DNA from: RSA9 sp036381195
GTDB taxonomy: Bacteria > Gemmatimonadota > Gemmatimonadetes > Longimicrobiales > RSA9
Assembly (NCBI GenBank): GCA_036381195.1
Contig: DASVDH010000062.1
Coordinates: 5,666-69,665 of the forward strand
DNA: 64,000 bases
Reading direction: 5' to 3'
How positions within the stretch are numbered: the stretch's first letter is position 1; each line of letters starts with the position of its first letter. A program made the translations under genes and the position numbers. The notes under the pieces were generated by a model. The model was not told where the DNA came from and made no database searches. It was given only the letters and a program-made list of their open reading frames with translations. This document shows positions 10,001 through 16,658 of this stretch, one piece after another.

Positions 10001-10093
10001 CTGCGCCCCCGCATCGGTCCAGGCCCCCGCCCCGAGCAAGCCGGCCAGCGCCACCGTGCTGCCGATCCGCCGGAACATCGAGTGCGTGCTCAT
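7007..10093 (-). CDS. TonB-dependent receptor with carboxypeptidase-regulatory-like N-terminal domain
   Basis: A 1028-residue outer-membrane receptor. After a signal peptide (cleavage near AGAQ) comes a carboxypeptidase-regulatory-like beta-sandwich (GTIRGFVRDQQGAAVVGANV to about residue 110), then a plug domain with NIPINDRNFLSLALLAPG and a 22-strand barrel ending in an aromatic residue (FQFGMRYSF). Such proteins import oligosaccharides or other large ligands across the outer membrane using TonB/ExbBD energy. ATG 10093 has AGGAGGT nine bases upstream. It lies between the GH3 and GH144-like genes of the lacI operon and has no SusD partner here, so it resembles the Oar/carboxypeptidase-like receptors and not SusC. 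The ligand is presumably the operon's glycan. Confidence 0.92.
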   Translation of the reverse strand: MSTHSMFRRIGSTVALAGLLGAGAWTDAGAQTSTGTIRGFVRDQQGAAVVGANVVATQVETNFQRTAITTSTGFYNLPGLPPGRYLVRVSSLGYGEQERPVRLLIGQTLNVEFGLAEQAIALEAIAVQAERGVETTTPEVATNITLEQIQNIPINDRNFLSLALLAPGVRSQGGSITSGAQSPNNMNVFLDGISFKNDMLVGGVVGQDASQGNPFPQAAIQEFRVITQQYKAEYHKATSAIISATTKSGTNEWHGEFFLFGQNNSLVAEDFFTIKRCNDNKAADPNYVCPERPKRDKLQGGFSLGGPLIRDRLFFFGTYEGNHVNRGVTVTLNNRQALQEVRPDLFDQLRQEEGNFNGPVRSNLYFGKLTYVPSIGSPHRFEVSANIRDEYDLRDFGGANARSAATRFVNDINTFAGKYQFAKGSWLNEFGVSYQTYKWNPVQDTDEPFNIIWQVNGQHVLSDGARCCSQDWEQRRLSFRNDLSYTLPGWLGDHVFKVGANVDFVSYDINQTNYIRPQFIFDSRNDYAFPVEARAGFGTPGVVIDNRQIGIYVQDDWAVSPRLTLNLGVRWDYETNESNNEHVTPPETRAALEAYVATLPCGTQSSDPKVLARQLICDLDRYTTDGTQRKPFTGAIQPRFGFSYDVRGDQQTVLFGGFGVYYDRNRVGNFISEIQRGRYDTYTYRFSADGEPLPNGTPTIRWEDRYMSREGLEAILTEAANPPASELHLYANDIKPPKTHHFTLGVRQAFGEYNFTVNYTGVRGYNFLTMMRANRRPDGSCCEAAPDNHWSNLFVSTHEGRNWYDALYLKAEKRYTEESRWGFQFAYTLGRAEQNTNPHDRFGTLNEFVPATLARYPSNEDERHRVTANWIVGLPFDIRFSGFITLGSGTPYNATIGFGPGTNNCTHGNQDCMGGNDWPEGKGRNWFRPEKHSFIIPDAWAFRNVDLRLEKRFPTFRGQQVALIAEVFNVFNFENFNGYDLSYGTYQIVDGQVVVQRNPNLGTPTSVITDPRQFGAPRRFQFGMRYSF

Positions 10094-10206
10094 GCCTGCT
10101 ACCTCCTGATGGGTATGGGTGAGGCGTGTCTCATCGATCCTCGTTCCGCGGCGCACGGAGGCCGCCCCCCGCCCTCGCCCTCGCCCACCCTCCAGCACCG
10201 AAAACC

Positions 10207-12486
10207 TCATCTCGCCCGGCGCGGTTGGCTCGCGCGCCCCGCCACCACCTCGAACCGCGCCTCCCGCACGTCCACCGAGCTGCCGCCCACGTAGACCTTG
10301 AAGAAGCCCGGCTCGATGACGGGCCGCAGGTCCGGTCCGTAGAAGGCGAGGTCGTCCGGCGTCAGCGTGAACGAGACCGTCCGCGTCTCCCCCGGCCGCA
10401 GCGTGATGCGCCGGAAGCCGCGCAGCTCCTTGACCGGCCGCGTCACGCTCGCCACCTCGTCCTGGATGTAGAGCTGCACGACCTCATCGCCCGCGCGCGT
10501 GCCCGTGTTCGTCACCGCGACCTCGACCCGCAGGCTGTCCGCCATGCCGATCCGCTCCGCGGCGAGCCGCGGCGCGCCGTACGCGAACGTCGTGTAGCTC
10601 AGGCCGTGGCCGAACGGGTACAGCGGCGTCCACGGTACGTCGAGGTACTTGGACGTGTACTTGCTCGCCTCCGAAGGCGGGCGCCCCGTGTTCTTGTGGT
10701 TGTAATAGATGGGCACCTGACCGGCCGCGCGCGGGAACGTGACCGGCAGCTTTCCGCCCGGATTGAAGTCCCCGAACAGCACGTCCGCCACGGCCGGGCC
10801 GGCCTGCACGCCCGGGAACCACGCCTCGAGGATCGCCGGCACGTTGGCAGCCAGCCAGGGGATCGAGAGCGGGCGGCCGTTCATCAGGACGACGACGACC
10901 GGCGTGCCCGTCGCGTGCACCCGCTGCGCGAGCGCGAGCTGCACGCCGGGCAGGTCCAGCGACGTGCGGCTCGCGGCCTCCCCGCTCAGCTCGTGGCTCT
11001 CGCCCAGCACCAGCACCACCGCGTCCGCGCGGCGCGCGACGGCGACCGCCTCCGCGAACCCGCTGGTGTCCGTCCCGAGCACCTCCGCGCCCTTCGCGTA
11101 CAGCACTTCGGTCCCCGGCCCCACCGCGGCGCGGATGCCCTCGAGCACCGTGACCGCGTCCTCGGCCCGGCCCGCAGCCGCCCAGGGGCCGAGCATCGCG
11201 CGCTCTTCATCTGCCAGCGGGCCGATCACGGCCAGCGTGCGCAGGTCCTTGCGCAGCGGTAGGGCGCCGCCCTCGTTCTTCAGCAGCACCATCGACTTCC
11301 GGGCCATCTCGCGCGCCGCCGCGAGGTGCTCCCGCGTCAGCGTGAGCGCGCGCTCGCGCGCGGGGTCGCTGTAGCGGTACGGGTCCTCGAACAGCCCGAG
11401 CCGGTACTTCGCCCGGAGCACGCGGCGCACGGCGTCGTCCACCTCCGCTTCGGAGACCTTGCCCGCTCGCACGGCATCCGCCAGCTCGTCCAGGTAGATG
11501 CCGCTCACCATGTCCACGTCCACGCCCGCGCGCAGCGCGAGGACGACGGCATCCTCGCGCGTCGCCGCCACGCCGTGCGGCATCAGCTCGAGGATGCCCG
11601 TGTAGTCGCTGATGACGACGCCGTCGAAGCCCCACTCGCGCCGCAGCACCTCGCGGATGAGGTGCCGGTTCGCGTGCATCGGGATGCCGGCCACCTCGTT
11701 GAACGCGGCCATGATGGCCTGCGCGCCCGCCTCGACCGCCGCCCGGAACGGCGGCAGGTAGACCTCGAGCAGCGTCCGCTCCGAGACGTCCACCGTGTTG
11801 TAGTCGCGCCCCGCCTCCGCGGCGCCGTACGCCACGAAGTGCTTCGCCGTCGCCAGCATCGTGTTCGGCGCGGCGAGGTCCGTGCCCTGGAACCCGCGCA
11901 CGCGCGCGGCCGCCATCACGGCGCCGAGATAGGGGTCCTCGCCCGCGCCCTCGACGACGCGGCCCCAACGCGCGTCCCGCGCGATGTCCACCATCGGCGC
12001 GTAGTTCCAGTGGACGCCGTGCGCCGTCGCCTCGATGGCGGCGATGCGCGCCGCGCGCTCGACGGCCTCCGGGTCCCAGCTCGCCGCCTCCGCCAGCGGC
12101 ACCGGGAAGATGGTGCGGAAGCCGTGGATGACGTCGTGCGCGAAGAGCAGCGGGATGCCGAGCCGCGACTCCTCGACGGCGATGCGCTGGAGCTCCCGCG
12201 TGTACGCCGCGCCGAAGACGCCCAGGAACGAGCCGACCCTGCCGGCCCGGATCTCGGCCACCCCTTCCTCGGGGACCCGCGGGCCGGAGTCGGTCCCGCG
12301 TGCCGTCCCCTGCGTGAGCTGCCCGAGCTTCTCCTCGAGCGTCATGCGCGCAAGGAGCGACTCGACGAACGCGTCTTCCGCGGCGCGCGTCGTCTGCGCC
12401 GCCACCCCGCTCCAGGCCCCCACGCCGAGCAACAAGGCCAGCGCGACCAGGCCGCCGACCGGCCTGATCGCCGGGCGCCTCCTCAT
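10207..12486 (-). CDS. bglX: GH3 beta-glucosidase (BglX-type), secreted
   Basis: A 759-residue glycoside hydrolase family 3 enzyme with signal peptide (cleavage near VAAQ), N-terminal TIM-barrel, C-terminal (alpha/beta)6 domain and a fibronectin-III-like domain over about the last 75 residues (TRAGDEVVQLYIQDEVASV). Substrate-binding KH (215-216) and the retaining nucleophile Asp294 in GVVISDYTG are visible. GH3 enzymes release beta-linked glucose from oligosaccharide non-reducing ends in the periplasm; several act on beta-1,2-, 1,3- or 1,4-linked glucose, so the linkage is open. ATG 12486 has AGGAGG seven bases upstream. The gene follows lacI by 55 bp and precedes the receptor by 113 bp. It would complete degradation started by the GH144-like endoglucanase. 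Confidence 0.93.
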   Translation of the reverse strand: MRRRPAIRPVGGLVALALLLGVGAWSGVAAQTTRAAEDAFVESLLARMTLEEKLGQLTQGTARGTDSGPRVPEEGVAEIRAGRVGSFLGVFGAAYTRELQRIAVEESRLGIPLLFAHDVIHGFRTIFPVPLAEAASWDPEAVERAARIAAIEATAHGVHWNYAPMVDIARDARWGRVVEGAGEDPYLGAVMAAARVRGFQGTDLAAPNTMLATAKHFVAYGAAEAGRDYNTVDVSERTLLEVYLPPFRAAVEAGAQAIMAAFNEVAGIPMHANRHLIREVLRREWGFDGVVISDYTGILELMPHGVAATREDAVVLALRAGVDVDMVSGIYLDELADAVRAGKVSEAEVDDAVRRVLRAKYRLGLFEDPYRYSDPARERALTLTREHLAAAREMARKSMVLLKNEGGALPLRKDLRTLAVIGPLADEERAMLGPWAAAGRAEDAVTVLEGIRAAVGPGTEVLYAKGAEVLGTDTSGFAEAVAVARRADAVVLVLGESHELSGEAASRTSLDLPGVQLALAQRVHATGTPVVVVLMNGRPLSIPWLAANVPAILEAWFPGVQAGPAVADVLFGDFNPGGKLPVTFPRAAGQVPIYYNHKNTGRPPSEASKYTSKYLDVPWTPLYPFGHGLSYTTFAYGAPRLAAERIGMADSLRVEVAVTNTGTRAGDEVVQLYIQDEVASVTRPVKELRGFRRITLRPGETRTVSFTLTPDDLAFYGPDLRPVIEPGFFKVYVGGSSVDVREARFEVVAGRASQPRRAR

Positions 12487-12541
12487 ACTGCATCCTCCTG
12501 AAGGGGATGGATGGAGCCTCGTTCGCCCCTTGCCGATGGAT

Positions 12542-13579
12542 CTATGGGCCGCGGGCGCCCCCTTCAGCACCCGTGCAGCCGCACGACCGGCGCACGACCA
12601 CCGTCGCCGGCAACGTCTCGCGCTGGCGCGGCCGGGGCCGCGGTCCCGCCCCCGGGACCAGCGCATCCACCAGCATCCCGACCGCCCGCGCGCCCAGTTC
12701 CCGGATCGCCACGTGCGCCGTGGTGAGCGGGGGGATCGTGTACCGCGTCGATGACACGTCGTCGAAGCCAGCCAGGGCCATCTCCTCCGGAACCGCGATG
12801 CCGGCGTCTCGCAGCGCGCTCAGCGCGCCGAATGCCATCGCGTCGTTCGCCGCGAAGATCGCCGTCGGCCGCGGGTCCATCCGCAGCACGGCCTCCGCAC
12901 CCCGGTAGCCCGACTCGCCCGTGAAGTCGCCCGGGATCTCCAGCTCCTGGCGCCACGGGACACCGGCCGCCGCGAGCGCGGTACGGTAGCCGCGCAAGCG
13001 CTCCTCCGCGTCGTGGTTCCGCTCCGGCCCCTTCAGGATCGCCACCCGCTCGTGCCCGTGGGACAGCAGGTGCTCCACCACCTGGCGCGCCCCCCCGTGG
13101 TTGTCCACGGTGAGCGCGTCGAAGGCGCCGTCCGCGAGCGGCGAGCTCAGCAGCACCACCGGCACGTTGCGCGGCAGCATCGGCTTCAGCACGCCGGCTT
13201 CCACCATGGGCGCCATCACGACGAGGCCGTCCACCCGGCCACGCATCCCCCGCAGCGCCGCCTCGATCTCGCTCGCCGCATCGTGCGAGCTCGAGACGAG
13301 CAGATGATAGCCTCCCGCCTGCGCCGCGCCGTCGATGCCGCGGATGAGCTCGGAGAAGAACTCGCCGAACAGGTCCGGCAACAGCACGCCCAGCATCCCC
13401 GTCCGCCGGCTGATCAGACTCCGCGCCGCGCTGTTCGGCGCGTAGTTCAGCTCCCGCGCCGCCTGCTCGATGCGTCGGCGCGTTTCCTCCCGCACCGGCC
13501 CGCTCCGGTTCAATGCACGGGACACCGTCGCCACGGACACTCCGGCCCGCCGGGCCACATCCCAGATGGTCACGGTCAT
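12542..13579 (-). CDS. LacI-family transcriptional repressor
   Basis: A 345-residue LacI/GalR regulator. Residues 3-22 (TIWDVARRAGVSVATVSRAL) are the helix-turn-helix, followed by the hinge helix (NSAARSLISRRTG) and a periplasmic-binding-protein-like effector domain ending in a typical VVVRRSCG tail. A longer frame is open upstream, but ATG 13579 puts the HTH exactly at the N-terminus as in the family; no clear Shine-Dalgarno precedes it. It is first in the operon with GH3, receptor, glucanase, sulfatase, FGE and symporter, and two LacI-type operators sit in its promoter. It therefore probably represses the operon and itself until a sugar released from the substrate binds. Confidence 0.93.
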   Translation of the reverse strand: MTVTIWDVARRAGVSVATVSRALNRSGPVREETRRRIEQAARELNYAPNSAARSLISRRTGMLGVLLPDLFGEFFSELIRGIDGAAQAGGYHLLVSSSHDAASEIEAALRGMRGRVDGLVVMAPMVEAGVLKPMLPRNVPVVLLSSPLADGAFDALTVDNHGGARQVVEHLLSHGHERVAILKGPERNHDAEERLRGYRTALAAAGVPWRQELEIPGDFTGESGYRGAEAVLRMDPRPTAIFAANDAMAFGALSALRDAGIAVPEEMALAGFDDVSSTRYTIPPLTTAHVAIRELGARAVGMLVDALVPGAGPRPRPRQRETLPATVVVRRSCGCTGAEGGARGP

Positions 13580-13745
13580 CGGCGGCACGGGCTGAGGTGC
13601 CGGCGGGACCGCGCCGCGACCGGACGCACGCGCGCACAACCGCCCGGCCGGCGGCCCGGCGAACGGGCCGGCCGGCCCACCGGAAGCGCTCTGGCTGAAC
13701 GGCGGGCCATGCCCATACACACACAGGAGCGGCGATCGGACGGAT

Positions 13746-13759
13746 TGGAAACGTTTACG
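13746..13759. promoter_or_regulatory. LacI-family operator O2
   Basis: TGGAAACGTTTACG matches the LacI/cre-type consensus TGNAANCGNTTNCA at 11 of its 12 fixed... all but the last position. It overlaps the predicted transcription start (near 13758) of the lacI promoter, and its start is 21 bp (two helical turns) from O1. Binding of the LacI product here would block transcription initiation. Confidence 0.72.
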
Positions 13760-13764
13760 GGCAC

Positions 13765-13794
13765 ACTGTAATCGTTTCCACTCCCGCCTGTCAA
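13765..13794 (-). promoter_or_regulatory. Sigma-70-type promoter of the lacI-glycan operon
   Basis: On the minus strand TTGACA (13794-13789) is followed by an 18-bp spacer and TACAGT (13770-13765), a 6/6 and a 4/6 match to the -35 and -10 consensus. The start would fall near 13758, leaving a leader of about 180 nt before lacI. LacI-type operator O1 fills most of the spacer and touches the -10. The same TTGACA-N18 layout occurs ahead of the SusC gene and ahead of the second TonB-receptor operon. Confidence 0.68.
13767..13780. promoter_or_regulatory. LacI-family operator O1
   Basis: TGTAATCGTTTCCA matches every fixed position of TGNAANCGNTTNCA, with the central CG typical of LacI-family sites. 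It lies between the -35 and -10 elements, so occupancy would exclude RNA polymerase. Together with O2 it lies on one face of the helix. Confidence 0.78.
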
Positions 13795-14209
13795 GAGACC
13801 TCACGGCAGACCTCACGGCAACCCGCCGTGCCACCGGCGCAGCCCGGCGGACCTCGCCCGGGCGCGGGCGTACGCTGGACCCGTTTCGCGTAAGTCATTG
13901 TGCGCCTTGATGAAGCACATTTCTTGCGTCTATCCGCCGCGCTCCCCAGGACACACCGCTTCGCTCCGCAGGACCGGCCGCCCCAGGGCGGCGCAGCCAC
14001 AGGCCGATCCGCGACGCGGCGGCCACGCACCGCCCCCGGCGCGCACGGGCACCCCGCCGGCCCTTTGCGGGAAACGGAGTCGTCGAGAGGACGTCGAGCG
14101 TGAGGAGGCGCCCGGACTTCGCAACGACCAGAGCGAACGCAGGACCCGCGTCTCACCCTCGGGCCCCGACAGGCCCGCGGCCGTTTCAGAAGTCAGCCTG
14201 GTGAATCCG
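13795..14209. other. Divergent intergenic region between lacI promoter and the sigma-HNH gene
   Basis: This stretch separates the divergently transcribed lacI and sigma-HNH genes. A frame continuous with the sigma-HNH gene is open from 13898, but its composition (Arg/Pro-rich, no recognisable domain) suggests it is untranslated. A weak plus-strand match, TTGATG (13910) then 18 bp and TATCCG, could be a promoter; it is too poor to call. No RNA gene or repeat was seen. Confidence 0.4.
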
Positions 14210-15199
14210 ATGCAGGAAGAGTTGGTCACGCAATCCACCCGTTATGTCCGCTGGCTATTTCGGCGGTTTCGGACCCATGTGTTCGTCCCCGACGACCTCG
14301 CCGAGGACATCCTCGCCGAGGGCTACCTGGGGCTCGTCGCCGCCGCCCGCCGCTACGACCCCGGCCGGGGCTCGTTCTTCGCCTTCGCGAAGAAGTTCGT
14401 CTGGGGCCATATGCTGGATGGCCTGTGCCGCTTCAACGACATCCCTGCCGAGGTGCTCCGCCGCCACCTCCGGATCCGGACGCAGCGCGAGAAGCTGCAT
14501 GCCTCGCTCGGCCGGGAGCCGACGATCCGCGAGCTCGCCAACGCCGTGGGCTGCAGGGAGAGCACGCTCCGGCGCACGCTGTTCTGGGTCGAGGCGCGGA
14601 CGTTCGTCTCGGCGGACGAGCCCGTTCGCCACGATGCGGACGACGCCGTCACGCTGGGCGAGATGCTGCCGGACCCGGCCGATCCCGAGGGGACGCTGGA
14701 CCGGTCGCAGGCGCTGCAGCTCGTCCTTGGCGCCTGCGATCCCGTGCAGCGCTTCGTGCTGGTCAAGCACTACCTCGAGGATCGCGACCTGGCGCGGTTG
14801 ACCGGCCCGACGGGGCAGACGGTGACCGAGCTGCAACGTCTGCTGGACACGACCCTCACCGGGCTACGCAAGCGCTTCGGCACGCCGGCGCCGGCCCGGA
14901 AGCTCGACCGGCTGCCGGGCTCCTTCCCGCGCGAGCGTTTCTGGCGGAACGTGCGCAAGACCGACGGTTGCTGGATCTGGACGGGCACGGTGACGCGGCA
15001 GGGCTACGGTCAGTTCTCGGAGAAGCGTGGCGGGCGTTGGGTCCATCATCTGGCGCACCGGGCGAGCTGGCTCCTGCAGCATGACGGGATCGGGCCGGGC
15101 CGCGCCGTCGTGCAGACGTGCGGCAACCGGCTGTGCGTGCGGCCGGAGCACCTGATGACCAGGGCCAAGCGGAAGGCGAAGCGCATGCAGGTAGCGTGA
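14210..15199 (+). CDS. Sigma-70-family factor fused to a degenerate HNH_3-like domain
   Basis: A 329-residue protein with an uncommon architecture. Residues 10-75 resemble sigma region 2 (DILAEGYLGLVAAARRYDP, then FFAFAKKFVWGHMLDGL). Residues 95-140 resemble region 3 (LGREPTIRELANAVG). Residues 165-222 resemble a weak region 4 (DPVQRFVLVKHYLEDRDL ... TGLRKRFG). After a short linker, residues 243-318 match the HNH_3 fold: GCWIWTGTVTRQGYGQF, LAHRASWLL, then CGNRLCVRPEHL. In that family the last block normally reads HxCxNxxCxNPxHL; here the first His is Gln302 and the Asn is Arg311, while Cys304, Cys309 and His314 remain. Nuclease activity is therefore doubtful, and a DNA-binding or zinc-finger-like role is more likely. 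ATG 14210 follows GGTGA by five bases; GTG 14201 is possible. Confidence 0.8.
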   Translation: MQEELVTQSTRYVRWLFRRFRTHVFVPDDLAEDILAEGYLGLVAAARRYDPGRGSFFAFAKKFVWGHMLDGLCRFNDIPAEVLRRHLRIRTQREKLHASLGREPTIRELANAVGCRESTLRRTLFWVEARTFVSADEPVRHDADDAVTLGEMLPDPADPEGTLDRSQALQLVLGACDPVQRFVLVKHYLEDRDLARLTGPTGQTVTELQRLLDTTLTGLRKRFGTPAPARKLDRLPGSFPRERFWRNVRKTDGCWIWTGTVTRQGYGQFSEKRGGRWVHHLAHRASWLLQHDGIGPGRAVVQTCGNRLCVRPEHLMTRAKRKAKRMQVA

Positions 15200-15340
15200 C
15201 GGTGCGCGCGGGTTGCGCCCGCCGCGACCACCCTGGACTCCTACCTCCAGCTCCGGGTCAGGGACGTCCGCGGCACGGCTGGCCGGCCCCCCCCGGCGCC
15301 AGCCATGCGTCGCCTCCGCACGGGAGCCGGCCACGCGCGT

Positions 15341-15450
15341 CCCGCCGGCTCGCGGCGCGTCCAATCGGGAGTCCCTGCCCCCGCTGGCCGAGCATCGAGC
15401 CGGCCAGCGTGCCGCCGGCTCCCGACACGTCCAATCAGGAGCCCGCGAAC
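15341..15450. repeat. Imperfect direct repeat, about 40 bp, offset 70 bp
   Basis: Copy 1 at 15341-15380 and copy 2 at 15411-15450 share CCGCCGGCT at the start and the block CGTCCAATC[GA]GGAG in the middle, with exactly 70 bp between copies. A further shared AGCCGGCCA motif lies just before each copy (about 15325 and 15399). The function is unknown; a binding site for the adjacent sigma-HNH protein or a decayed repeat are possible readings. Confidence 0.5.
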
Positions 15451-15489
15451 CGGGCCCCGACCCCCACCGGGCGAGCGAGGGGGCGAGCA

Positions 15490-15519
15490 TTGACACCGGG
15501 CGCCCCCGAGTTCCATTCT
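15490..15519 (+). promoter_or_regulatory. Candidate promoter for the lipoprotein-PAP2 pair
   Basis: TTGACA (15490-15495), an 18-bp spacer and CATTCT (15514-15519) precede the lipoprotein start by about 100 bp. The -35 is perfect but the -10 matches only 3/6. The spacer length agrees with the better promoters of this window. Confidence 0.4.
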
Positions 15520-15623
15520 GTTGACGACATTCGCCGACAGAAGCACCCGCTTTGACCGCGGCGTCCGTCCGGCACGGTGCGTCTGGTGCGGGACGGGAAG
15601 CCGCCCGCCGTCGGAGGTCGCAG

Positions 15624-16658
15624 ATGCGGTCCCTTCCTGCCGCCTCGCGAGCCTCGGTTCGACCGGCGTGGGTCGCCGGCGTCGCCGCACTGGGCCTCGT
15701 CCTGGGCTGCGGAGAGTCTCGCGACCCGCTCGCGGCCGCCGGGGCGCGGATCGAGCTGCGGCTCGAGGGGGTGCCGCCGCTCGAGGCCGACCAGGGCCGC
15801 TACGCCGTGTGGTTGCTGGATGGCAGGGGCGCACCGCACCACGCGGGCGACCTCGCCCTCGGCGCAGACGGCCGCGGCGAAGTCGTGAGCCCCATCGGCG
15901 GCGTCCGCGCCATCGAGATCACGATCGAGCCGCCCGGCGATTCCGAGCCCGGCCCATCGCCCCTGCGCCTGCTGCGCGGGCGGTTCCGCGGCGAGGTCGC
16001 GGAGCTCGAGATCGTCGACGCGGTGACCGCCGGCGGACAGCGGCTGCACGAGCAGCCCGGTCAATTCACGATGTTCACCCCCAGCGACAACTTCGAGAAC
16101 GGCTACCCGTCCCACGAGGAGTCCGGGATCTGGTTGTTCAACGTGCGGCCGCGGGAGACGCCGCAGAACGACCACTGGGTCCGGCTCACGCCGCTGCGGG
16201 AGGGGTGGGTCTACGAGGGCTGGATGGTCCGCGATTACGGCCAGCCCGGCGAGATCTGGCTCTCTTACGGCAAGTTCCTGCCGGACCGCTTCGGCGCCGT
16301 CAGCAGCCGCGACGACACCGGCTGGGGCGCGTTCTCGGGTGTGGTCGACTTCCGCACCGCCGGGCTCGAGGAGTTCCCCGGCGACGATTGGATCTCGAAC
16401 CCGCTCGGGCTCCCCTTCCCGTCCGAGCTGTCCCTCCCGCTGAACCTGCGGGAGAAGACGGCGACGGGAGAGGACCGCTGGACGCACGTGATCACGGTCG
16501 AGCCCGCGACCGACCAGGGCGAGCCGATCGGCAGCGAGCGGCCGTTCTTCATCCGCCCCTACCGCGACCCGTTCGGGCAGGCCGGACCCGGCATGCCGCG
16601 CACGATCACGTTCAATCCAGAAGGGGTGCCGCGCGGCACCGCCCGCGTCCTGCCATGA
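15624..16658 (+). CDS. Lipoprotein of unknown function
   Basis: A 344-residue exported lipoprotein (lipobox LVLGC after MRSLPAASRASVRPAWVAG), starting at ATG 15624 six bases after GGAGG. I do not recognise the family. Two segments, VPPLEADQGRYAVWLLDGRG and LTPLREGWVYEGWMVRDYGQ, share an L.PL....Y..W.... pattern loosely like anti-sigma RskA-type C-terminal repeats, but this is weak. Between them is NFENGYPSHEESG, and the C-terminus carries HVITVEPATDQGEPIGSERPFF, as in beta-sandwich surface proteins. Its stop overlaps the next start by 4 bp (ATGA), so it is coupled to the PAP2-like protein and may partner it in the periplasm. Confidence 0.7.
   Translation: MRSLPAASRASVRPAWVAGVAALGLVLGCGESRDPLAAAGARIELRLEGVPPLEADQGRYAVWLLDGRGAPHHAGDLALGADGRGEVVSPIGGVRAIEITIEPPGDSEPGPSPLRLLRGRFRGEVAELEIVDAVTAGGQRLHEQPGQFTMFTPSDNFENGYPSHEESGIWLFNVRPRETPQNDHWVRLTPLREGWVYEGWMVRDYGQPGEIWLSYGKFLPDRFGAVSSRDDTGWGAFSGVVDFRTAGLEEFPGDDWISNPLGLPFPSELSLPLNLREKTATGEDRWTHVITVEPATDQGEPIGSERPFFIRPYRDPFGQAGPGMPRTITFNPEGVPRGTARVLP

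Larger units (their letters stand above)
15200..15623. other. Intergenic region with repeats and a possible promoter
   Basis: This gap follows the sigma-HNH gene and precedes the lipoprotein gene. It holds an imperfect direct repeat with 70-bp offset and a candidate plus-strand promoter (both listed separately). No convincing protein-coding frame or RNA gene was found. Confidence 0.5.

Noticed and set aside
14210..15199. Phage or group I intron homing endonuclease
   Set aside because: No phage genes, intron structure or integrase lie nearby, and the HNH part is joined in frame to a sigma-like region with altered active-site residues.
15341..15450. Attachment site pair of an integrated element
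   Set aside because: The copies lie only 70 bp apart with no integrase or tRNA nearby, so they do not bracket an element.
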